From positions 1 to 64,000 of the forward strand of contig RQYE01000008.1 of the NCBI GenBank assembly GCA_004010535.1: 64,000 nt of DNA, in the 5' to 3' direction. Both the position numbers and the translations under genes were made by a program. Source of the stretch: Coriobacteriales bacterium OH1046. GTDB taxonomy: Bacteria; Actinomycetota; Coriobacteriia; Coriobacteriales; Atopobiaceae. Numbering within the stretch: position 1 is the stretch's first letter; the number at the start of each line of letters is the position of its first letter. This document shows positions 54,258-64,000 of this stretch, one piece after another. Under the pieces are notes generated by a model. The model saw nothing but the letters and a program-made list of their open reading frames with translations, searched no databases and was not told where the DNA came from.

Positions 54258-55634
54258 ATGGCGCGCATACAACCCGATCGATCGCTGGACGTCACCGAGG
54301 GCGTTATCTGGAGGCAACTCCTCCAGTTGGCCGTCCCCGTGTTCCTCAGCGCATTCTTCCAACAGGCCTACGCTATCGGCGATGCGCTGGTCGTAGGCCG
54401 ATTCGGGACCGAGAACTCGCTCGGCGGCATCCAAGCGACCACGGGCCTTGTGGATCTCGCGCTGGGATTCGCCATGGGTATCGGCGCGGGGGCGACCATC
54501 ATCTGCGGGCAGTTCTTCGGTTCCGGCGATCATGGGCGGCTCCGCGATTCCGTGCATACGGGCATCGCCTTCTCGCTCCTCGCCGGCATCCTCATCGCGG
54601 CCCTGAGCGCCATCCTGTGCGAGCCGCTGCTGCGCGCCTTGGGCACTCCCGCCGAGCTGCTCGATGAGGCGCTCGTCTACGCCCGCGTGTACTCGTCCGG
54701 CATGGTCTTCTCCATCGTCTACAACATGGGCGCATCGGTTCTGCGCGCGGTGGGCGATACACGCACGCCCTCGATCATCGTAGCCGTCTGCTGCGCAATC
54801 AATATCGCGCTCGATCTGGCCTTCGTAGCCGGATTGGGCATGGGCGCCGCAGGCGCCGCGCTTGCAACCGCACTATCCTTCTTCCTCGCGGCCTCCCTGG
54901 TCATCCGGGCGCTCGTGCGCTCCGAGGGGCCCTGGAGGCTCGAAGCCGGGCGTCTGGGCATCGATGGGCATCTCTGCTGGCTCATCATCAAGACGGGTGT
55001 GCCGCTCGGCATCCAGACGTCGGCTTACTCGCTCTCCAACATCATCTTGCAATCGACCATCAACTCGTTCGGTGCCGATGCGGTGACGGCATGGGGCATC
55101 GCAACGCGCCTGAACTTCTCGCTCGCCATGCTCGTCGAGTCCTTCGCGGTCTCGGTGGCCGCCTTTTGCGCGCAGAACTTCGGGGCGCGGCGCTACGACC
55201 GCATGAGGCGGGGCCTCATGGTGGGGCTTGCGCTCTGCATCGTCCCCATGACGGGCATCTCGGTTGCGATGATGATCTTCTCGCTCCCGCTGGCCTCGCT
55301 CTTCACCCCCATCCAAGCCGTCAGCGGGCTGGCCGCGCATATGTTCTGCCAAGTCACACCCTATTACGGCATCTACTGTGCAACCCAGCTCATCTCGGGT
55401 GCCATCCGCGGCTCGGGCGAGAGCCTGCGGCCCATGCTCATCAACCTTTCCGGGACCTGCGGCCTGAGGCTCTTGTGGCTGCTGCTGTTCGTGCCCGCCC
55501 ACCATACGATCGACTTCGCGCTCCTCTGCTATCCCCTCGCCTGGATCGCCACCACCATCGTGTTCGCCCTCTACTACCGTTTCGGGCATTGGCTTGCACA
55601 CGGCGAGGATCACCGGGCGGAGGCGCTCGCATAG
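54258..55634 (+). CDS. MATE-family efflux transporter
   Basis: A 458-aa exporter with 12 predicted helices. Family marks include LLQLAVPVFLSAFFQQAYAI at the first helix, ALVVGRFGT, the paired GASVLRAVGDTRTP and the second-half GAIRGSGESLRPM. Such transporters expel drugs or metabolites using sodium or proton gradients. The start at 54258 is the first Met of the usual N-terminus, though it has only GGG upstream. The next gene begins 79 nt on. Confidence 0.86.
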   Translation: MARIQPDRSLDVTEGVIWRQLLQLAVPVFLSAFFQQAYAIGDALVVGRFGTENSLGGIQATTGLVDLALGFAMGIGAGATIICGQFFGSGDHGRLRDSVHTGIAFSLLAGILIAALSAILCEPLLRALGTPAELLDEALVYARVYSSGMVFSIVYNMGASVLRAVGDTRTPSIIVAVCCAINIALDLAFVAGLGMGAAGAALATALSFFLAASLVIRALVRSEGPWRLEAGRLGIDGHLCWLIIKTGVPLGIQTSAYSLSNIILQSTINSFGADAVTAWGIATRLNFSLAMLVESFAVSVAAFCAQNFGARRYDRMRRGLMVGLALCIVPMTGISVAMMIFSLPLASLFTPIQAVSGLAAHMFCQVTPYYGIYCATQLISGAIRGSGESLRPMLINLSGTCGLRLLWLLLFVPAHHTIDFALLCYPLAWIATTIVFALYYRFGHWLAHGEDHRAEALA

Positions 55635-55713
55635 GATATCCGCATGCGGGCACGGGCCCTCTTCCTCGAAACGTGCCATACTGGTAGCGGTCCGATCGTC
55701 CACAGGAGATACC

Positions 55714-56640
55714 ATGCCCGCATTGATCACCCACCACATCTTCGGCCAGGATGCCGTCGCCAAAATTCCCGAGGGCCTCATCGAGGGACAGGAGGAGCTG
55801 CTCGCCTTCCTCCTCGGCAACCAAGGACCCGACCCCTGTTTCACGCGCATGCTGGGCAGGCCCTCCGCCACGGCGGCGGTTCGCAGGCTCGGCAGGGAGA
55901 TGCATGCCGCGCACGCGTCCGAAGCGCTCTTCGCGGCCCGCAACGCCATCGCCCACCTCCCCGCCTCGGACAGCCGCGTGGGCCGTGCCTTCGTGCTGGG
56001 GCTCGTGGGCCACTACGCGCTCGACAGCATCGCCCATCCCCTCGTCTACGCAGGTCAGAAGGAGCTCGCGTCCCTGCACGGCGACCTTTCGGACGCCGAA
56101 CGCGAACTGCATGGCCTCATCGAATCAGAGCTCGATACCTGGGTCCTCTGGGAGAAACGCAGCCAGGATGCGTCCGATTTCTCGCCTTCGACCGCACTTG
56201 CCCGCACCGATGCCATCGACCGCGTCTCGGGTGCCGTCATGAGCGCTGTGGCGCTCAAGGTATTCGGCATCTCCATCTCCTCGGCCGAGTTTCCCGCCGC
56301 CGTGCGCGACTACGAGATCTACCTCCGCGCCATCGATGCATACGATTCCCCGAGATCCCTGCTGATCTCCTCGATCGAGACGCTCGTGCGCCCGCACTCG
56401 CTCACGCGCGCCATGGCGCATCGCCCGAATCGCACGCATGAGTGCCCCGCTGCGAACCTCGACCGCAACGGCTGGGTGAACCCTTGGACCGGAACGGCAT
56501 CCACGGCGAGCTTCGCCGACCTCTACGATGAGGCGCTCGAGAAGTACCCGCGTATGGCAGAGACGCTGGTCCGCGGGGATCGCGCGTCCTTCGACAGCAT
56601 AGGTGCCGGACTCTCCTATGAGGGAAAGCCCGGCACCTGA
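55714..56640 (+). CDS. Zinc-dependent phospholipase C-like protein
   Basis: A 308-aa protein of the zinc-dependent PLC fold (PF00882-like). The likely metal ligands are the early MPALITHHIFGQDA, RLGREMHAAHASEALF and GHYALDSIAHPLVYAG, whose His and Asp spacing matches the family. No signal peptide is seen, so it probably acts in the cytoplasm on phospholipid or another phosphodiester. AGGAG before the ATG at 55714; overlapping in-frame codons back to 55594 lie inside the MATE gene. Not linked to any known toxin. Confidence 0.72.
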   Translation: MPALITHHIFGQDAVAKIPEGLIEGQEELLAFLLGNQGPDPCFTRMLGRPSATAAVRRLGREMHAAHASEALFAARNAIAHLPASDSRVGRAFVLGLVGHYALDSIAHPLVYAGQKELASLHGDLSDAERELHGLIESELDTWVLWEKRSQDASDFSPSTALARTDAIDRVSGAVMSAVALKVFGISISSAEFPAAVRDYEIYLRAIDAYDSPRSLLISSIETLVRPHSLTRAMAHRPNRTHECPAANLDRNGWVNPWTGTASTASFADLYDEALEKYPRMAETLVRGDRASFDSIGAGLSYEGKPGT

Positions 56641-56664
56641 ATCGCACGCGTGTGCGGGATCGGA

Positions 56665-57051
56665 TCAGTCGGCGCGCACGAAGGTCATCACATCATCGCC
56701 TTGGACGAGGAGGAGCTGGCCCTCGCCGTCGAGTTCCAGGTCGGCATACTGATCTTCGGTCTCGAAGCTGCCTGCCGAAGCGCTCTCGGCCTTCCAGCTG
56801 CAATCGCCCTGGTCCTCGCCGAAGAGCACGAACACGGCGCTCCCGTCCTCATTGAGGGAGAGATCGACCGTGAGGCCGGCCTCCTTCATGGTCTTGATGT
56901 CCTCGGCGCTGACCTCGTTGGGGCCGGCGATCGAGACGAGCTCCCAATCACCGATGAAATTGGCCCTGTCCTCCGCGCTGCCGCCGCACCCGATGAGGGT
57001 CGCGCAGAGCACGGCGAGAACCGCCAGAAAGCCGATGAGACGCTTCTTCAT
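56665..57051 (-). CDS. Small lipoprotein, lipocalin-like
   Basis: A 128-aa lipoprotein with a 21-residue signal and lipobox TLIGC (Cys22). The mature part, FIGDWELVSIAGPNEVSAED, a helical KTMKEAGLTVDLSL segment and later DGSAVFVLFGE and DLELDGEGQLLLVQGDDVMTF, reads like one small beta-barrel of lipocalin type; ligand unknown. A leader hairpin with 10-bp arms sits directly before the AAGGAGAG site (57069-57114). The frame is open far upstream, but those codons match nothing. Confidence 0.75.
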   Translation of the reverse strand: MKKRLIGFLAVLAVLCATLIGCGGSAEDRANFIGDWELVSIAGPNEVSAEDIKTMKEAGLTVDLSLNEDGSAVFVLFGEDQGDCSWKAESASAGSFETEDQYADLELDGEGQLLLVQGDDVMTFVRAD

Positions 57052-57068
57052 GATGCTTCTCTCCTTAC

Positions 57069-57114
57069 GCGATGGTGTGAGAAGGGGCACTTCGTGAAAA
57101 GCGTACACCATCGC
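57069..57114 (-). promoter_or_regulatory. Leader hairpin before the small lipoprotein gene
   Basis: On the minus strand GCGATGGTGT and ACACCATCGC form a perfect 10-bp stem with a 26-nt loop. The 3' arm ends 2 nt before AAGGAG, so folding could limit ribosome access or protect the 5' end of the message. Confidence 0.4.
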
Positions 57115-57199
57115 ATCCGGATATGCGCCGCCCTGCGGCGTCCATGCATAAAATACCCGTGAATGAGCTGAGCAGCCCGTCATCGGACCGAAGAGCTGC

Positions 57200-59650
<2,451 letters not shown>

Positions 59651-62086
59651 CTATGCCTGGACCGCCGTCAGGACGGGCACGCAGTACTTCGCGGTGCGCT
59701 CATCCTCGATCTTGCCCGCGTAGTTCAGGCCGAAGCCGAAGTCGTAGGCGTTGCCGTCGGCATCGACGTAGACGTCCATGTCGCGGGATGTGTCCTCGAG
59801 CTGCTTCTCGACCGCGACCATGTCGAGCGGCATCTGCATGGGCAGGAGTCCGGAGGGCTCATCCTTGCCGGCGACGATACGGCAGGCGGCCTCGGTGGAG
59901 CCGGACATGGACACGAGGATGGCGTCGACCTCGGGCTCGAACTCGTGGACGCACATGGGCTGCGTGATATCGAGGATGACGATGCAGGGCTTGCCGGCCT
60001 CCTTGGCGAGCGCGGCGGCCTCGAGGATCTGGTCGAGCTGGGCTTCGTTGTTGACCATGGAGGACTTGCCGAAGTAGGAGCGGTTCTCCTGCGTGCCGTC
60101 GGCAAGCTTGTCGCCGGCGATGGAGGTCTTGCGCACGAACTCGCTGTCGGCGGTGTAGGGACGGTATTGCACGGACAACGGGATGAACTCGCCGTTCTCG
60201 TCTTGGCCGCGACGGGATGATGCGTTCGCGGGTGCCGCCGCGCAGACGAGCACGCAATCGCAGTCGGCGATGTCGGCGGCGGTGAGGCGCGTGAGATCCT
60301 CGAGCGCGGGCGTGGGTTTGCCGTCGGCATCGGTTGGGCCGGTCAGAGTCTCGGCGAGGGTATCGGTCACGACCTCGAAGTACTTCTCGAGCGTGCCCTG
60401 GGTAAGCGGGAGCTCGCATTTGGCGGGGTTGTCGGTCCATCTGGCTACGCCCATGGAAGACGCGGTCTTGGAGGCGGCGGTGTAGCGCATGGGAACGTAG
60501 ACCTTGGGCATGGCATCGCCCTCGGCGGCCTTGAGGGCGCCCTCGTGGTTCTTGAGCATGACGATGCCCTTGACTTGGGCGTCCAGAGCAGCGGCGATGG
60601 TCTCCTCGATGCCCTTGTCGATATCGGCACGCGCGGTGGCGACGGAGACGTAGGGATCCTCGAACAGGCCGGTGTTGAAGTAGCCCAGCAGCAGGCGCTT
60701 GGCGGAGGCGCGGAAGTTCTCCTCGGCCTTCTCCTCGCCCAGCTCGGCCTTCATATCCTCGTAGGCGCTCATGAGGAGCTGCGGGTCGTTGCAGCCGCCC
60801 ATCTGATCGACACCCACCTCGACCGCCTTGGAGGCGCGCTTGGCAGGGTTCCAGACGCCGGTATCCTCGAGGCCCCAGCAGGTCCAGATGCCCTCGCCCG
60901 GATCGTTCAGGACCGCCCAGTCGGTGCAGGCGGCACCCTCGAAGCCGAAACGCTCGCGCAGCAGGTCGGTGACCTTGTACTTGCTGAAGCCGGAACCCAC
61001 GAGCTCGCCGTATGCCTCGTCCTCGCTGTAGGCGATGGTGTAGGAGGTCATGATGGTGGCGGCGGTGCCGGTCTTGCCGTCGAGGTTGAAGGCGCCGTCC
61101 ACGAAGGGGATCATGAGGGCCTCGAAGTTATCGGAGGGATAGACGGCGAACTTGCCGCCGTCGGTATGGCCCTCGCGACCGCCCTCGCCCGCACCCTCGG
61201 CGGGCCAGTGCTTGACCATCGAGACGAGCGAGCCGGTGCCCCAACCCTGATCCTCGCCGCTCTCGCTCACCGTGGACTGCAGGCCGTCGATGAGGGCGCG
61301 GCACATGTCGCGCGAGAGCGCGGGATCCTCGCCGAAGGTGCCGTTGAAGCGTGCCCAGCGCGGGTCGGTGGATATGTCGGTCTGGGGGCCGAGGAAGGTG
61401 GAGACGCCCATCTCGCGCATCTCCTTGGCGATGCCGGCACCCGCCTGCTTGGCGACCTGAGGGTCGAAGGTCGCGGCAAGCGCGAGGTTGCCCGGCCAGT
61501 TGGTGCAGTTCCTGCCGTTGCGCGGGTCGGATGAGAAGTTGATGGGGATCTTGTTCTCGGAACCCTCGACGTAGGCCTGCATGGCGTTGGAGAACGTCGC
61601 CTGCTTGAAGGCGGGATAGCTGGACATGGCGTTCAGGACGGCGCGGACGTTGCCGTCGAGGAAGGCCTTGCGCTCCTCGTTCACGAGGTCGTCATCGACG
61701 ATCTCGCGCTGGTGGGCCGAGAAGCACATGAGGCCGGCGATCTGCTCGATGGAGATACGCTGCGCGAGATCCTCGGCACGCTCGTCGGCGGTCTTGCGCC
61801 AATCCTCGTAGGGAACGAGCTCGCCGGTGCCCTCGAAGTCCTTGAAGGCGTAGCCGTCGACCTCGATGAGCTTGAGGCCGGAATCGGGCGAATAGGAGAG
61901 CCGGGCGCCATCGCCGTTGTCGACGACGATGTAGCCGTCCTCGGTCGTGGTCTCGGTGTAGGATCCCGCGGAAGCTGCGGGGGAATCCCCTCCTTGGCCG
62001 GCATCGCCCGCGCACGCGCCGAGAGCGGCTGCGGTGGCGGCAGCGGATGCTGCGAGGAACTTCCTGCGCGACATGGAGTTGGACAT
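59651..62086 (-). CDS. GH3 glycosidase, Tat-exported lipoprotein
   Basis: An 811-aa GH3 enzyme in canonical order. The N-terminus has a twin-arginine signal (SRRKFLAASAAATAAALGAC) with lipobox Cys25, so the folded enzyme is exported and lipid-anchored. The barrel includes a nucleophile-type Asp389 in ACTDWAVLND; the GH3 C-terminal domain follows (GIVMLKNHEGALKAAEGD near 515). No ESEG-type acid/base motif is seen, so another residue must serve. There is no fibronectin III domain; the end, FGFGLNYAGKIEDERTAKYC, is matched by the remnant at 21582-21962. Lies 107 nt after the LytTR kinase gene and could be regulated by it. Confidence 0.87.
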   Translation of the reverse strand: MSNSMSRRKFLAASAAATAAALGACAGDAGQGGDSPAASAGSYTETTTEDGYIVVDNGDGARLSYSPDSGLKLIEVDGYAFKDFEGTGELVPYEDWRKTADERAEDLAQRISIEQIAGLMCFSAHQREIVDDDLVNEERKAFLDGNVRAVLNAMSSYPAFKQATFSNAMQAYVEGSENKIPINFSSDPRNGRNCTNWPGNLALAATFDPQVAKQAGAGIAKEMREMGVSTFLGPQTDISTDPRWARFNGTFGEDPALSRDMCRALIDGLQSTVSESGEDQGWGTGSLVSMVKHWPAEGAGEGGREGHTDGGKFAVYPSDNFEALMIPFVDGAFNLDGKTGTAATIMTSYTIAYSEDEAYGELVGSGFSKYKVTDLLRERFGFEGAACTDWAVLNDPGEGIWTCWGLEDTGVWNPAKRASKAVEVGVDQMGGCNDPQLLMSAYEDMKAELGEEKAEENFRASAKRLLLGYFNTGLFEDPYVSVATARADIDKGIEETIAAALDAQVKGIVMLKNHEGALKAAEGDAMPKVYVPMRYTAASKTASSMGVARWTDNPAKCELPLTQGTLEKYFEVVTDTLAETLTGPTDADGKPTPALEDLTRLTAADIADCDCVLVCAAAPANASSRRGQDENGEFIPLSVQYRPYTADSEFVRKTSIAGDKLADGTQENRSYFGKSSMVNNEAQLDQILEAAALAKEAGKPCIVILDITQPMCVHEFEPEVDAILVSMSGSTEAACRIVAGKDEPSGLLPMQMPLDMVAVEKQLEDTSRDMDVYVDADGNAYDFGFGLNYAGKIEDERTAKYCVPVLTAVQA

Positions 62087-62193
62087 CTTATGGCCTTCCT
62101 TCCCTGAAATGGCCCGGAACGGGCATAAACCTTGTATGCATTGTAGGAAGGGAAGGCCCGATGTTACTAGGCGCCGCGCACAGAATGCCTGTA

Positions 62194-63510
62194 TCAGTTC
62201 ACAGCTTGTGGATCGGAAGAGGCCTCGGCTATGCAGGGTATGAGGATCGCAAGGGAGAAATGGCCGTTACCCGGCGTGATGACCATATTGCCGCCGAGGC
62301 GGTCGACGATCATGGCGATGCTCTTGAGGCCGAATCCGTGGTAGCTTCCGTCATCCTTCGAGGTTGCAGGGAAACCGTCCCTGAGCTCGACGCTTCCTGC
62401 GCAGGTATTCTCGACGCTGATGCGGGCGAAGGAGCCCTGCCGCACGACATGGAGGCTGATCATGCGTTCCTCGGGGTCTGACAGCCGCTCGGTCGCCTCG
62501 ATGGCATTGTCGAGCGCGTTGCCGAAGAGCGTGTAGAGATCGACCGTCCCGATGCCGGCGAGGCAGCCCCCGTCGACCATGCAGGTGAAGTCTATCGAGC
62601 GCCTCTCGCACAGCAGGCTCTTCTCGGTGAGCACGGTATCGAGCGCGGTATTGCCCGTATGCGTCGCGGAATCGTAGAACATGACAGCCTGCTCGAGCGC
62701 GCCGATCGTCTCATCGCGCTCGCTGCCCGCAGGCATATCGCGCAGTGCGGCGATCTGATGCTTGAGATCGTGGCATTTGATGTTGATGAGGTCGACGTTC
62801 TCCTGCGAGAGCCGCTGCTGGCGCTCCCGCTCGACCATCAGATGCTCCATGATCTGGCGCTCCTGCTCCATGGACGAGCGCTTGAACACGTCGAACTCGA
62901 TCATGAGCAGCATGAGGTTGCAGAGGATGGCCAAGATGGCCACGGGAGGCGCGAAGAGCCCGTCCATGCGCACCCACGTGTTGAGCACGTTGGTGACGAG
63001 CAGGGTGAGCACTGCGAACGAGAGCATGAAGACGTTGCTCACGTTGGGCTCGTGCCCGCGCGGATACCGCCGTGCGAGATAGGTGTAGACCAGGAAGGCG
63101 ACGATGAGCGATAGGGCGAATTTGAAGAGGAAGAGCCTCGGTCCTTGGATGGGAAACGACGGGAAATAGCTGTCGATCCACCTGATATAGAAGATCAGGT
63201 TCTCCGTCGCATAGCCCGCAGCCCCGTAGAAGAGCGCGATGCGCTTGGAGCAGGAGAAGATCGCGTGGATCGTCGCAACCGAGGCGGCGAAGATGACCAT
63301 GGTGGTGGCCGAGATGAACCATCCCATCCCGAAGGCATTGTTGATGGCGCGGGAATTGAAGGCCACGAGGAATGCGAGCGAGACGGAGATGGCATGCCCC
63401 GTGCCCCTTCTCAAGCCGAGCGTCGGCATGCAGAAGAGTATCTCGCAGGCGAACAGGATGGTGCTGAAGCACTCGATATGGGACCAGAGATGCAACCAAG
63501 ACTCCAGCAC
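62194..63510 (-). CDS. AgrC-like sensor histidine kinase (intact)
   Basis: A 438-aa membrane kinase with about six transmembrane helices (residues 10-210), a dimerisation coil, His247 in NIKCHDLKHQIAAL, and a complete GHKL ATPase: N-box LFGNALDNAIEAT, glycine-rich HGFGLKSIAMIVDRLGG and a final strand. It autophosphorylates and signals to the LytTR regulator upstream. GTG start at 63510 lies 2 nt after the regulator stop, with AGGGGAGG upstream. Paralogue of 11904-13169, which has lost these ATP-binding residues. The signal is unknown; AgrC relatives often bind peptides, yet no peptide gene is seen nearby. Confidence 0.88.
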   Translation of the reverse strand: MLESWLHLWSHIECFSTILFACEILFCMPTLGLRRGTGHAISVSLAFLVAFNSRAINNAFGMGWFISATTMVIFAASVATIHAIFSCSKRIALFYGAAGYATENLIFYIRWIDSYFPSFPIQGPRLFLFKFALSLIVAFLVYTYLARRYPRGHEPNVSNVFMLSFAVLTLLVTNVLNTWVRMDGLFAPPVAILAILCNLMLLMIEFDVFKRSSMEQERQIMEHLMVERERQQRLSQENVDLINIKCHDLKHQIAALRDMPAGSERDETIGALEQAVMFYDSATHTGNTALDTVLTEKSLLCERRSIDFTCMVDGGCLAGIGTVDLYTLFGNALDNAIEATERLSDPEERMISLHVVRQGSFARISVENTCAGSVELRDGFPATSKDDGSYHGFGLKSIAMIVDRLGGNMVITPGNGHFSLAILIPCIAEASSDPQAVN

Positions 63511-63512
63511 GG

Positions 63513-64000
63513 TCAGCCTCCCCTAGGCCGTGTGAGCGCGTCCATGAAGCTGCGCTTGCGTCCACGGCTCATCTTGAGCTCGTCCCCTCCCTCGACGGTC
63601 ACCATATCCTGGCCGACGCTGATGACGCGTGCGAGATTGACGAGGTAGCAGGCGTTGCAGAGCGCGAAGCCGAAGGGTTCGAGCGTGGTGCAGGCATGCT
63701 TGAGCGTGCCCCACGCCTCGAACGAGCCTCTCACGGTATGGTAGATGAGCTTATGGCCCATGACCTCGACATAGCTTATATCGGAGGTATCGGTGTAGCG
63801 CATGCCCTCGCGCGTGGCCACCGCTATACGGGAGTTGTTCTTGCGCGAAGCGGCCTCCGCCGCTCGGCGGAACTTGAAGGCGAACGAGGCGTAGCGCACC
63901 GGCTTCACGATGAAATCGAGGGCGCTCACCTCGTATCCCTTGAGGGCGTATTGGGCCATGTTCGTCACGAAGATGATCTCGGAGCTCGCCCCCATGCCGC
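63513..64000 (-). CDS. LytTR-family response regulator (5' end beyond window)
   Basis: Partial; the gene enters from the right edge, so the receiver's phosphoacceptor region is not shown. What is visible is the receiver end (FVTNMAQYALKGYEVSALDF followed by IVKPVRY with the conserved Lys) and a complete LytTR DNA-binding domain (RIAVATREGMRYTDTSDISY, LKHACTTLEPFGFALC, DELKMSRGRKRSFMDAL). First gene of a regulator-kinase pair that precedes a GH3 gene, mirroring 11194-13169. Confidence 0.87.
   Translation of the reverse strand, partial: GMGASSEIIFVTNMAQYALKGYEVSALDFIVKPVRYASFAFKFRRAAEAASRKNNSRIAVATREGMRYTDTSDISYVEVMGHKLIYHTVRGSFEAWGTLKHACTTLEPFGFALCNACYLVNLARVISVGQDMVTVEGGDELKMSRGRKRSFMDALTRPRGG

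Noticed and set aside
55594-56640. Calling the protein at 55714 a secreted phospholipase C virulence factor.
   Set aside because: There is no signal peptide, and the fold alone does not establish toxin activity; many bacteria have cytoplasmic members of this family.

Overview
The window is GC-rich (roughly 60-65 percent by eye), densely coded DNA from what looks like an anaerobic Coriobacteriia member of the Actinomycetota (Olsenella, Collinsella or a relative). This is inferred from an AddAB-type recombination nuclease pair, desulfoferrodoxin, a LytTR/AgrC-type signalling style, and a nuclease-like protein (3539-4636) of a type I associate with this class. No rRNA, tRNA, CRISPR array or phage module was seen.

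The left third (1-23 kb) is a glycoside hydrolase family 3 (GH3) region. It holds a canonical GH3 enzyme with a C-terminal membrane domain followed by a GtrA-like protein. Three large GH3 enzymes follow with reversed domain order and a transmembrane helix at each end. A LytTR response regulator and an AgrC-like kinase whose ATP-binding motifs have decayed are divergent from one of them. Next comes a PTS operon (PRD regulator, EIIA, EIIB, UlaA-like EIIC, SIS-domain protein), then a relic zone where a GH3 fragment and a kinase fragment flank a small intact lipoprotein gene. A fifth intact GH3 enzyme, a Tat lipoprotein, lies at the right edge directly downstream of a second, intact LytTR regulator/kinase pair. 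Surface or cytoplasmic glucoside hydrolysis under two-component control is the likely theme; substrates cannot be read from the sequence.

The middle (23-36 kb) holds a DapB-like dehydrogenase, a YwaF-like membrane protein, a PIN toxin with a 5'-truncated antitoxin, nickel-pincer cofactor genes (larB-larC divergent from a dipeptidase gene and larE, with no larA in view), an Fe-S aldo/keto reductase, two small membrane proteins, a secreted coiled-coil cysteine hydrolase and an LTA-synthase-like enzyme.

The right part (36-59 kb) is mostly housekeeping: ruvCAB, a NadE-like protein without its catalytic motifs, desulfoferrodoxin, an acyltransferase, dnaE, addB-addA, a ROK kinase, a MATE exporter, a zinc phospholipase C-like protein, a small lipoprotein and ligA.

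The most unusual structure is at 3396-4795. Two ungapped, about 86 percent identical, 100-bp copies of an imperfect palindrome face each other around a PD-(D/E)XK-like gene. A smaller palindrome at 59474-59549 shares its core motif, and a third, unrelated foldback with 26-bp arms lies at 24389-24539.
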